Assembly: GCF_039555335.1 (NCBI RefSeq)
Contig: NC_092640.1
Span: forward strand, 36,512,784 to 36,576,783
DNA: 64,000 nt
Reading direction: 5' to 3'
Source: Amphiura filiformis
Lineage: Eukaryota; Echinodermata; Ophiuroidea; Amphilepidida; Amphiuridae
Under the pieces are notes generated by a model. That model was not told the DNA's origin, ran no database searches, and saw nothing but the letters and a program-made list of their open reading frames with translations. Positions 21,317-34,000 of this stretch are shown in pieces. The number at the start of each line of letters is the position of its first letter. Positions within the stretch are counted from its first letter, which is position 1. The translations under genes were made by a program, and so were the position numbers.

Positions 21317-21896
21317 CTTTTCTGATATGAACACGATGAATGGTGCAATTAGTGGTGTGTTAACCCCTTATTTTTCTTAATTTGACTAGCCTATAAATCA
21401 TTTAAACCTTTTAGATTTAGTGATAGGTGTTTACATATTTTGAACTCATTTTCCAAATGCAAATTAATACGTGTTTGTTGTTTCCATGTACAGTGTTACA
21501 AAGCGTCCAGGCCTTAAATGTCTTTCTACGCGTAAACGTAAGGCACACTTTTCAACATTAAGGGAACAAAAATTGAAATTGTCCTGGTTTTCATCATGTA
21601 TAGTTTAAATTAAGAAAATGTAAAATGATATAAAGTAATACTTAAAGTTTCAAACTCTTTCAGCAAATTTTTGTATTGAAGGTTTGGAACGAATAATTTG
21701 ATTTTTTTTAATTGTATGACCCATTTTTCAAAATTATATACCACATGGCCTCTTTTTTCAAAATGTTATACCCAATGATCCTTTTTTCATTTTAGCCAAT
21801 AAACCCCTTTTTAAGCAACACATTCGTATACAGAAAGCCCCCAATTCCCGAGAGGAGAATAAAATTTCGAGTAATCGTTTAGAGATCGATGAACAT

Positions 21897-22015
21897 TCAG
21901 ACGCAAGCTGGAACCACCTTCTTAACCACTGGGATAGAAACACGTGAAATCAAAGACATTTCCATTGTCGTCTGTATTGGTACAAGTGCATCACAATCTG
22001 GTCCGCAGCGTTGAT
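21897..22015 (-). CDS. Candidate terminal exon of the secreted protein
   Basis: The acceptor GTATCTTTCAAACAG precedes 119 bases that are open only in the phase left by the upstream exons, ending in TGA. The encoded tail starts DQRCGPDCDALVP and ends in A-C-V. The phase match and new Cys pair favour it, but no polyadenylation signal was seen downstream. Confidence 0.55.
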
Positions 22016-25000
22016 CTGTTTGAAAGATACATGCAATAAGTATAAATATAATTATACAGATACCATATTAAAAACATGTGCGTATGCCTTTATTGTTTTA
22101 AGTTTTTCGAATAATAGCATTAGACATGTTAGACCACATGGCGAATGCCCAATACATCCAACAGACAGGACGAGCTATAACAGGAATCTCATCTACGTGA
22201 TACTCTACGATGCCAACTTAATTTTAGGCCTTTTTTGAGAAAAAAATGTATAGCTTCAATACATTCAAAATTTTCAAATGATGGATGTGTGTTCCTCCCA
22301 GCTAAATACACTTTAAGTACATATCATTAGATTTATAAAGTTTACCTCGAGGACTGTTTTATATTTTTGATAATTAAAATTATCAAAAATATAAAAATAT
22401 CAATTTTAATATTTTACCATAAAATTTGTATAGCATGGCAAATTACAAAAATCAAAATTATTTCAGAAGGATACCGGTATTGAGTTCTGAATTTGTATGT
22501 GGGGTATCTCAGAATGTGCCTGGGTATATTTGGAAGTTAAACTGAAAAATTAGTGCGAAAGTGATTTGAAACTAAGGCTGTAGCACTTTTCAAAATTCTG
22601 GATATCAGTATTTTTTCAACAATTTGTCTATGAAATACCGGGTGAAATGAAACAAGAATGTGTTTATTGTGCTATATTCACAATTACAAAGAAAGAAGGA
22701 GACTGTCTTACTTGGTTTAAACACTTACCATTTACGGTCTGGCAATACTGAAAAGTATAAATTATTAATAATGTCATTAAAATATGTTTAAGGGTTACAG
22801 ATTGTTATTATCGTCCTTTTAAATAAAAACCAAAACAAACTTTGTCATTTGAAATACTTCAATCAATCAGAATATGCCTGGGTATATTGAAAAGTTTAAC
22901 TGAAAAGATAGTGCGAAAGTGATTTGTAGCTAGGGCTGTAGCACTCTTAAAAAATCTGGATATCAGTATTTTTCCAACACTTTGTTTATGAAATACCGGG
23001 TGAAATGAAACAAGAATGTGTGTTTATTGTGGTATATTCACAAAGAAAGAAAGAGAATGTGTTACTTGGTTTAAACACTTACCATTTGTAACGTCAGGCA
23101 ATACTGAAAAGTATAAATTATTAATGTGTCATTAAAATATGTTTAAGGGATTTAGATTATTATTATCGTCCTTTTAAATAAAAACCAAAAAACTTTGTCA
23201 TTTAAAATACTTAAATCAATACTGAAAGATAACATTTGCTGATCGTATTTGGCAGCTAATTTCCACTTAAATGTATATTCGCATCGCAAATAATAATAAT
23301 AATAACAGCACTTAATATAGCGCTTTTCCAACCTGATCAAAGCACTTTACAAAGATACAAAATATATACAAAAAACATATTATACCAGAAAGGGGCTCAA
23401 AAAACAGCAACAATCAGTACAAGCGAGTTTTTAGGTTACTCTTGAAACTATCTACAGTGGGGGAAATGTTTAAAGGAATGTTGTTCCACAGTTTGGGTCC
23501 CTGTACACTGAAAGACCTATCACCAATTAATCTGTTGCTCCTGGGGACAACTAGACGAGTTGCGTCTAACGCCGAGCGTAAACCCTCTCTGGTTGGGATA
23601 TATAGATCGTCAAACAATCCGACAGGTAGATTTGCAAAATCAAAATTATTTCAGAAGGATATGGAGTTCTGAATTTGTATGTGGGGTATCTCAGAATACG
23701 TCTGGGTATATTTGAAAGTTAAACTGAAAAAGTAGTGCAAAATTGATTTGTAGCTAAGGTTGTACCACTCTTCATAAATCTGGATATCAGTATTTTTCCA
23801 ACAATTTGTCTATGAAATACCGGGTGAAATGAAACAAGAATGTTTCTTTATTGTGGTAAATTCACAAAGAAAGAAGGAGACTGTGTTACTTGGTTTAAAC
23901 ACTTACCATTGGCACGGTCAGGCAATACTGAAAAGTATAAATTATTAATGTGTCATTAAAATATGTTTAAGGGATTTAGATTATTATTATCGTCCTTTTA
24001 AATAAAAACCAAAAAACTTTGTCATTTAAAATACTTCAATCAATCCGGGACGTATTCTATGCATCATTCAATAACTAATATATTTGGGATTGTACATAAT
24101 GACAACATATGCCTCTAAACACTTAACATATTGTCGATGAACTCTGTGGTCCGAGACACATCTTATAAACAATTTAACAAAATTCAAGGACGCAACTACG
24201 TATTGGCGCAATCTCCTAGTTAACCCATATATAACCATCGCAACACGAATTTCGTACCGTGTGCAGATGGGTGCAATTAGCAGTAAGTGCAGTAAGTTCC
24301 TTGTCCATAGGAATTTCAAGCTGGCTTGTTTTTTCACGAGAACTGAAATTGGCACTGCGAGGGTCGAACTCGCACCGTCAATTCTGTATAGACCCTGGTT
24401 CATGACACGTTGATACAGATTGATCTAACTTGACCTATAATATAATGTTTTCAGAATATTGCATCATATACAAAGATCTAGTTTAGAAAATGAATTCATG
24501 ATGGTGAAATGAAGACATAAACTCTGGACTTTAAACATTAATTTTGATAACTAGAATCCCGTAACAGTCCCAACCCAACATTTTAATGTGGAAGTCGTTG
24601 TTTAATGTATTTTATTTACAATAGTATGCTCGTTCATCTATTTTGACCCCAGAAGCACACGGTATACCTTAGTTAACATAGACGATACTAAAACCGAGCA
24701 ATTTTTATTATTATATATCTAAGAATTCCAGGATTTAAAAGAGTTAATGAAAGATAACATTTTCTGATCGTATTTGGCAGCTAATTTCCCCTTAAAATGT
24801 ATATTCGCTTCGCAAATTGCAAAATCAAAATTATTTCAGAAGGATATGCAGTTCTGAATTTGTATATGGGGTATCAGAATATGCCTGGGCATATTGGAAA
24901 GTTAAACTGAAAAAGTAGTGCAAAAGTAATTTGTAGCTAGGGTTGTACCACTCTTCAAAAATATGGATATCAGTATTTTTCCAACAATTTGTCTATGAAT

Positions 25001-28000
25001 CCCGGGTGAAATGAAACAAGAATGTTTGTTTATTGTGGCAAATTCACAAAGAAAGAAGGAGACTCTGTTACTTGGCTTAAACACTTACCATTGGCACGGT
25101 CAGGCGATACTGAAAAGTATAAATTATTAATGTGACATTAAAATATGTTTAAGGGATTTAGATTATTATAGTCGTCCTTTTAAATAAAAACCAAAAAACT
25201 TTGTCATATAAAATACTTCAATCAATCCGGGACGTATTCTATGCATCATTGGATAAATAATATATTTGGGATTGTACATGATGACAACATATTCGTCTGA
25301 ACACTAACATATTTTGATGGACTCTGCGGCCCGAGACACATCTTATAAATCATTCGTGTAATACGTTATTTACCTTGCCTTGTACAATACATTAGTTCTA
25401 CCTTATTTAAACTACTGTAATATAACTTATAAACAATTTAACACAATTCAGGGACGCAACTTCATATTGGCGCAGTCTCCTAGTTAACCCATATGTGATG
25501 CGATCAAGCAAAATCAGTCGGAACTCGGAAATTTTAAATTTTCAGTTTCAAGCATTTGCAAAGCTACATTTTGCAGAAAACCCCATTAAAATTGAACAAC
25601 CAGTTCCAAAGATATTACCAATAACAGAGTTTCCAAAACAACAGGAAACAAACGGAAATATTACCTTTGTTTGGCTATATCTCAAAATCAATATTTCCGA
25701 GTTCCGACTGATTTTGCTTGATCGCATCACATATACCATCGCAACACGAATTTCGTACCGTGTGCAGATGGGTGCAATTAGTAGTAAGTGCAGTAAGTTC
25801 CTTGTCCATAGGAATTTCAAAGCAAAGAATTCCAGGATTTTAAAAGAGTTACTGAAAGACAACATTTGGCAGCTAAATTCCCCTTAAAATGTATATTCGC
25901 ATCTCAAATTTCAAAAATAACAATTATTTTAGAAGGATATAGCGTTGGAAATATGGAGTTCTGAATTTGTATGTGGGGTATCTCAGAATATGCCTGGGTA
26001 TATTGGAAAGTTAAGCTGCAAAAGTAGCGCGAAAGTGATTTGTAGCTAGGGCTGTAGCACTCTTCAGTATTTTTTTTAAAAGAGTTACTGAAAGATAACA
26101 TTTTCCGATCGTATTTGGCAGTTTCAAAAATCAAAATTATTTTAGAAGGATATGGAGTTCTGAATTTGTATGTGGGGGTATCTCAGAATATGCCTAGATA
26201 TATTGGAAAGTTAAACTGAAAAAGTAGCTAGGGCTACTTCTTTATTTCATAAAGAAAGAAGGAGACTGTGTTAGGGATCAAATCAAAACTCGACCGCCGG
26301 TTGCCCGCCGGTTCCGGGCAGTTCCGTCCGGTTCTAAATTATACACAGTAATGAGGTCAGTCGTCACACCCTGGTTCATATGGCCGGTTGGTATCATCGA
26401 GTGAGTGAGTGGAGTGATTTCAAGTGGTTTCTTTTCAAATTTAGTACAATAGGAATAATTGATTTTCCTTCTCGGAGTTCTTCTCAATCAATGTGGCTAC
26501 TTTTAGTATTTTATTTTGATAAAATATAAGCAGAGACTTGTTCTGTTTATTTCTAATTATTTTACATCGTGACAGGTTCGACAAGACATATTTAAAAGTT
26601 TCATTTCCGAGGGGGATAATCGCGATCTCGGAATTCTGCATGTTTTAAAACGCAAGGGTAATACATTTTTCATAAACTGTGCTTATAATCGAAAGAAAGA
26701 AAATAAGAAAAGTAGATGAGTCAATCAATATCACTTCAACTAATGATTTTTTGCGATTTATGCACGCATCATGTCTTCTGGAGGCAGATTTGAACTTATG
26801 AGCTTTCATGAAATCGCCCTATAGTACTAGTAGTATATAAATAATAAGTGTTCATCACCAATACATGCCTATGTGATTCACAAAATAATAAATTCACAAC
26901 TTCTAAATTACTTAACCTATAGAAATCATTAAAACTCTGTTCTGAACTGAAATTAACTGATCTAAACAATGGTGATATATTCAAGCAATTTTAACCATAA
27001 ACAAGAAATCATTTTCAAAATAATTTGCTTTGGTAACAAGTCAATAGACACACGACTAAGAAAAATCGATCGCCGTGTAGTACTTTCAAGTCTGCGCTAT
27101 TGTAACCGTGAATTGTCAAGTATGCGCGATTGTGATCGCGAAATAGACATATCGACATTTTGTTAATCTCCCCGGTTATGTGCTTAAACCAACCGGCGGT
27201 TGCTACTCATGCATTCTTGAATATTCATATACCAATGACCTCTGCCAACCGGACGGAACCGCCCGGAACCGGCGGGCAACCGGCGGTCGAGTTTTGATTT
27301 GATCCCTTACCTGGTTTAAACACTTACCATTTGTACGATCAGGCAATACTGAAAAGTATAACTTATTAATATTTCATTAAAATATGTTTAAGGGATTCAG
27401 ATTGTTACTATCGTCCTTTTAAATAAAACCAAAAAACTTTGTCATTTGAAATACTTCAATCAATCAGAATATGCATGGGTATATTGAAAAGTTAAACTGA
27501 AAAGGTAGTGCGAAAGTGTAGCTAGGGCTGTAGCACTCTTCAAAAATCTGGATATCAGTATTTTTTACAACAATTTGTCTATGAAAATAATACCGGGTGA
27601 AATGAAACAAGAATGTTTGTTTATTGTGGTAAATTCACAAAGAAAGAAGGAGACTGTGTTACTTGGTTTAAACACGTACCATTTGTATGCCGCTTACGGT
27701 CAGCCAAAACTGAAAAATATAAATTATTAATGCGTGATTAGAATGTGTTTAAGGGTCTCAGATTGTTATTATTGTCCTTAAAAAAGCAAAAAAATTAGTT
27801 GTCATTTGAAATCCTTCAATCAATCATAGGACGTAATCTATGTATCATTGAATAAATAATATATTTGGAATTGATATAGTGCGTAATGACAACATATGCC
27901 TCTGCACACTTTAAATACTGTGGCACGAGACACACAGTGTAAACCATTTAACAACATTTAAGGCTAGTTGACCCACATATAAGCATCGCAAAATTTCGTA

Positions 28001-31000
28001 CCGCGTGCAGATGGGTGCAATTAGCAGTAAGTGCAGTAAGGACCTTGTCCATAGGAATTTCAAGCTGGCTCGATTTTTCACGAGAACTGAAATTGACACT
28101 GCGGAGGCTCGGACTCGCAGCGTCAATTCTGTATAGACCTTGATTCGTGACACGTCGACGTGTCAAGAACCAAGGGCTATACAGATTCAGCTAACTTGAC
28201 CGATAATATATTGTTTTCAGAATCTTGCATCCTATACAAAGCTTTAGTTTAGAAGATGAATTCATGATGGTGAAATGAAGAAACAAAACAATGATTTTAA
28301 TAGCTGGAATCCCGTAACAGTCCCGTCCTCAACATTTTAATGTAGAAGTCGTTGTTTAACGTATTTTAATAGCGATATTATGCACGTTGGCATTATTTTG
28401 ACCCCATTAGCAGAAGCAAAATATAATGCATCCTACAGTCTGTCCACTTAGAAGTACAAAGTAAATAGACCTCGGAAACTGCAGGTATATGAGAATAATA
28501 TTCTTCAGTGCAATGCGCCTAACTACTGCTTTGGCGCGCCAACTGCTGCGCGATTTGTACTTGCCGAGCGCACCACGCTCTCTACGCGTCGTGTTTTTTA
28601 AAACACGCAGTGCATGTGACGCAAAGCATCGATCACAGGTGCCACAAATTTGGTTTGTACTTCTATGTGGACAGACTATATTTGAATCTATAATTTTGTT
28701 TAAACATTACGATATTATTTGACATATTTTCTTTACCATTTTATTTGGGTCTTCTACAATTATACATGTAGCTATACCCTTTCTTCACTTTCAATAATAC
28801 TCTGATCCACGGTTGTGATATTTTTTCTAAATTTTCTAACAAATCATTATATAATGTTCAATTCTAGACCTGGATAATACCAATAGCTATTGAATCGTGG
28901 TAAAATTTATTCTATAAACTGTATATTTTGTGCACATTGAGGGTGCTATTTACATATCCCACCTGAAAATTGTAAAATTATGCAGTCGGGGCTGGTGGGT
29001 ATACTGCATTGAAAGTTTATAATGCAATATTTTAAGCGGCCTTTGTCTTCCCAATTGGGTATTTACAACATCAGTTTGGTGCGGATGGACCCCAGTAATG
29101 GCTCGTTGGACTCGTCTAATCATGTATGTGCGACAATCAAGCCCAAATACTGATTTTCAAATAGGCATTTAAAATTTTGGAAAATACATTTTCTTTTTTT
29201 TATTTCAGGATATTCAGGATTTTGAATACTTAGACTTGTGCCCAGGTCTATGAATTTTGGGGCAGAAAATGGAAGGAAACATGCCAAATTGCATGTTGTT
29301 GGTACATTTCCCCCAAATTACAAAAACATCAAAATGTAATTTTTATTGCTAGATAGTACTAATTACAGGATTAAGATTTGGCAAAACAGGATAATATTTT
29401 TTAATCCCAACAGCGACCTTAATACATAATGTAGGTATTGGTGTTTGCCTGCATGGGACGGCGTGGGTGTGAATAAGCATGTATTTAGGTGTAAATAACT
29501 TATATAGAAAAGATAAGGTTTGTTTCAGTGTTTTTGCCCAAAAAATGCCACACCGCACGAGACTTAGGCTTACATATACATATATTTAAAATCTTACGTC
29601 GGCAGTTGTATCCATCCATACCATAAAAGCAAACTTGGTCGTCCGGACATGGGTCGCTCGAACAAGGGTTGTCACCTGAAATAGGAACACAGTCACTTGT
29701 TTAACGGAATATTTTCACTTCCATCAACTGACATAAAATCCACAAACCCCGTGAGCTCGCAATTGGTGTTGATATAGCGCATTTGTAACACTAGCATTGG
29801 GCTCAAAGGGCGTATGAAAATGATAAAGAGTGATAGAAAGTTAATCAGATACAGTGTAGATCCAATCTTTTCCCGCCTAATCTCCCAAACTGAAGTCTTC
29901 CATAATGTCACAATTCTAGCCCGGTAGGCCCTATTTCGTTTAAACCGCCCAAATATCGATGTAAAAAAGTCTTCTAGGTTTTCAGATAAAAACCGACAGA
30001 CATTTATTGAATGTAAACCACTGTTGTCAAAATAAATAAATAAATGTGGCAAACATGTGGCCCCTACCCGCAGATGTTCCTTTTGCAATGTTGTTGCTTT
30101 CTTAACAAAAGAAACCCAAAAGTCATAACTTTAAACGAGGGATTGATCATAAACATCTCATTTTTTCACTGGAACCTTCCGTTTTTAGTTATATTGCAAA
30201 TCAGGTAATTAGCACAAAAATGCTCAAATGTTGTCCAAATTGTATCTGCCTTGGTAACAAAAATGAGGTAAATTTAACTACTAAAATTGAATATAAGTTT
30301 AGATTTTGTCCATTGGACACTTTTAAGTTATATGTAAATTAGCTAATTAGCATAATAATGTTAAAATGTTGTCCAAAGTGCATCTTTATTTTTTTCATTG
30401 GACCCTTCCGTTTTGAATGTACTGCCGTTTCTCAGGGCTCAGAGTTGGTACACTGATAGTTCTTGAGCATCATATGTTTATAATGAGCGCCATTTGTTAC
30501 GATATATTATGAGCTCCAGGGCTCCAAATAACAAAGGGACGGCTGTTTCCCAGCCTGCACAAATAACATGCGTGTAAAACGTATTTGTATGCAAATTCGA
30601 AAAATAATACCAATTTCTTTTCTGAATAACATTAACCATAATACCGTTAATTATTATTCCTGAACTAAGTGTGTACTTTCAACGAACTACAGCTAGGTTC
30701 AAAATGCAATAAAATGGAGTTATATGCCCTTACAAAATGTATATATTTCATGTAGATATTCAATTACGGCAGAAAAGAATATTTTGCCATAATGATGTTT
30801 TTATGTAACTGTATGTATTTTTTACGATATTTGTTTTATAAACATGCTTTGTATATTGTACCTTGCAATGTTAATTTTCTCATTCCGTGTTATATGATTA
30901 TATTTTGCATTACATGCTTAATTGTTCTCTTTTCGTATTGTGTTTTATGATACTATACTGCGCCAAATAAGTATCCTTACACTCGGAAATATGATCATAA

Positions 31001-34000
31001 TTTCACAACTGAACCATATTGGGTTTTTTTTAATGCGCTATCTAATCCTGCACATTATGACACCACATTGAATCTAATGTGACTTCAAGAAGTAAAGTTA
31101 CAAGCAACTGAATAAGGTCCAGTTTTAAAAGTGACAAATTTACCTATACAAGGCGAAAAAAGTTTCCAACAAGCGCAACAAAGAGACAACACAGTTTCTT
31201 CAATGAAGCTTTATTTAAGCAGTTTTATTTCACTTTTACTCCTCTGTACTTTTCACAACTTTCATTTTATTTGTCAGCTCTTTTGTTTCAGTTTTCTTTT
31301 GTTCCTTTTGTTTTAAATTAAAGCACGCACAAATAAGCTATTCTCAAACCAGATGTCTAGTCCCCGGAGTTTTGAATAGGCCTACTGGTCACTTTTAAAA
31401 CTGGACCTTCGTCTAATCAAATGCTTGTAACATTGCTTCTTGAAGTCACATTGGATTCAATGGGGTGTCATAATGTACCAGATTAGATAGTGCATCTATT
31501 AAAAAAACAAATTTACCTCAATATGGTTCAGTTTTGAAATTGTGATTAAATAATATTATTATTTATCACGAAATAATGAGAACGGTTAAAAATAATGTCT
31601 CAAAAACTGGAGGGGAACCCACCGACCCCGCCAAATGCCAACACGCAGCCTGATATTAGGCATTGAGGCAAAAGTAACTAAACATTCCATTAACCAACGT
31701 GCAGTGTATTTTTTCACTAAAAGAGCCCCTGTTTTCATACAAAAATTATTCCATAATCACTAAAAAAATCATAATTTCGTCACCTGTATCGAACTTGGAA
31801 GATACACATAAAAGTGGAATAAGAGTAAGGAACGAGGAAAAAATATACACCAGAAAGAAATGGATACACCAGAACGTGTTGCGTTTATAGGTTTGCGCAA
31901 AGCATTCGATACCGTCGATCACGACATATTGCATAAACTTAAAAAGTTTGGTGCTTTTTCCTCTGCACGTGATTCAATTCATATTTATCATGTCGTACCC
32001 GGAGAGTGTGTTTTAAAGATTCTATGTCAAGCTCACGCCCTGTTTCAACAGGTGTACCGCATGGCAGTTTACTGAATTCATTGTTTTTCCATATAGTTAT
32101 CAACAATATAAACAAAATCATTTCCAATGATCAAATCTCTACGTATGCTGACGACACAAAACTCCAGCGGTAAGGATCCCCCCCCCCCCCAAAAGCAATG
32201 TCTGCTAAATTGTCTTCTGACCTTAATTCAACAATGAAATGGTTGAATGTTAATCAATTGTTTTCGAACACTGATAAGACAAATGCTGTGTTGATTGGAA
32301 TTGTGTGTAAGATATTAGGAATATTTTGAACGATTTTCCTCTGGTATTATATCGTGAATTTCAAAAAATTATTTGATATCAGAAAGACATGCTTCGTATT
32401 CAGAATGCAATTCCATACGTCTGAGGTGCTCTCATGTCCCACAAAAAATACTGTCGAAACGCCATAAACGCTCATTCTAGATCCCTTAATAGACTGTATT
32501 TCTATTGTGCCCTGGCGACTTTATGCTCATTCTGTGGGAGCAGATGATTGTGAGTTGTTTCTGGATCTCAACCCTCGATTCGATAATTGCGATATATCGA
32601 GGGCTTAGAGCCAGAACCATTACGTCCAAAAATTACATTCTGAGAAAAACGAGTTTGAAAGTTTGATCACAGCTAAAAATCAGAAAATCGAGCATAAACA
32701 ATAATCTTCCAGATATTTGTTACCAGTACTGTTTCAAAGTTGATGCTAGGATCTCATACTTTTGATCCCTGGGTGGGTCACAAAATGGCAGAAATTGGAC
32801 ATAGCCAGTTCTGGCATAAAATTATAGTAAGACTAATAGTGACAAACTGGACATAACAGGCATCGGTTCTTTCAGCTGTCATCTACTATTTTTCTGTTTT
32901 GTTTTACAAAAGTGTTGCTATGAATTGATTATTATTATTACCTATCACATGCCATTTTAGTACAAAGGATGCAACATATCACACTGGACATAACCAATTT
33001 TGGCTGGGCAAAAATTGCGTTAAACTGGACATAGCCAGTTTTGGCACAAAGTATAAAGACCGCTTTTGGACATAAACACTATTGACATTGCTATGGCGCC
33101 CTCTTTTCTTCACTATTGGACTTAGTCACTCATACCAAAAAAAGAGTATCCATAAACATACATAATAGTGGACTTAACTCATTTTGGCCAAAAGTGGACA
33201 TATGTGGTTCTGGCTCTAAGCCCTATTATCGTGGTATTGTCGTTTTAAAGGTGACAGTTCCAAACTTGATGCTCTTCATAAATGCTGTGCAAGAGTGATT
33301 TTGAGCGGGAATAACTTAACTTCATCCGATGTTATGTTCTTTTTGTTCAGAATTCTTGGTTTGGGAACGACTAGACTTGACTATTTTAAAGCATTAAGGT
33401 GGTACTACACCTCTTGATAGATTTGTGACTATTTTTGCATTTTTCTCAAAAAATAATAACACACTGGTAGCAAAAGTTATGTATTATAGGGGTACTATCC
33501 AGTTACTATACACTTGAATGTCAGTGATTGTTGACAATCGCTAGGTTATTTATGATATGAAAAGGGGTACCGCTAGAGTGTACCTCATTTCTTAACACAT
33601 AATAATATGAACCACTTGTCTTGAATCACTGAAATTTCAGTGAAGTAATATTGATTCCTTGCCCCTATAATTATACATAACTTTTGTTACCAGTGTGTAG
33701 TTATTTTTTGAGAAAAATGCAAAATTAGTCACACAATTTATCAGGAGGTGTAGTATCACCTTAATGGTATATAAATTTCTTAATGACCTCGCGCCACATT
33801 ATCTTTCAAAAATGTTTAATCATGTATGTTCAATAGGGTGGGCGAAAAACACTTTTTTTCTCGGATCGACTTGGAACTCTCGAGAATTTTACTAGGGTAC
33901 ATACTACTAGTGTGCCAAAATAACAGCGGGATCGGAGCATGTAGGCATTGAGATGACATCATGGCCAATATTAAACAATTTGGGTAGCTTGTTTAGACCG

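Larger units (their letters stand above)
22450..28200. repeat. Array of about six diverged repeat units within an intron
   Basis: A unit of about 400 bp recurs near 22450, 22860, 23640, 24820, 25910 (partial) with 26120-27460, and 27470. Landmarks are AATCAAAATTATTTCAGAAGG, GAATTTGTATGTGGGG, TACCGGGTGAAATGAAACAA, TTGGTTTAAACAC and AATACTGAAAAGTATAAATT. Some units are followed by a second block (CGTGTGCAGATGGGTGCAAT) at 24240, 25740 and 27990. The units expanded by duplication, and transposons inserted later into single copies, giving clean empty-site comparisons. Confidence 0.85.
31850..33833 (+). pseudogene. Dead L2/jockey-like reverse transcriptase broken by later insertions
   Basis: Recognisable pieces in order: GLRKAFDTVDHDILHKL (31886-31945, motif A), GVPHGSLLNS and ISTYADDTKL (about 32050-32170, motifs B and C), MKWLNVNQLFSNTDKTN (32235-32285), LDALHKCCARVIL (33265-33305) and MVYKFLNDLAPHYLSKMF (33765-33820). 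Frames change several times. An inverted-repeat element (32601-33223) and a TTAA MITE (33398-33760) have inserted into it, and another MITE sits at its end. The left 30 bases of motif A lack part of the usual upstream RT. Confidence 0.8.

Noticed and set aside
24068-24403. Minus-strand ORF within the repeat array
   Set aside because: It crosses a tRNA-like repeat and array sequence; related readings at 25548-25865 and 27911-28166 follow the repeat and not a conserved protein.
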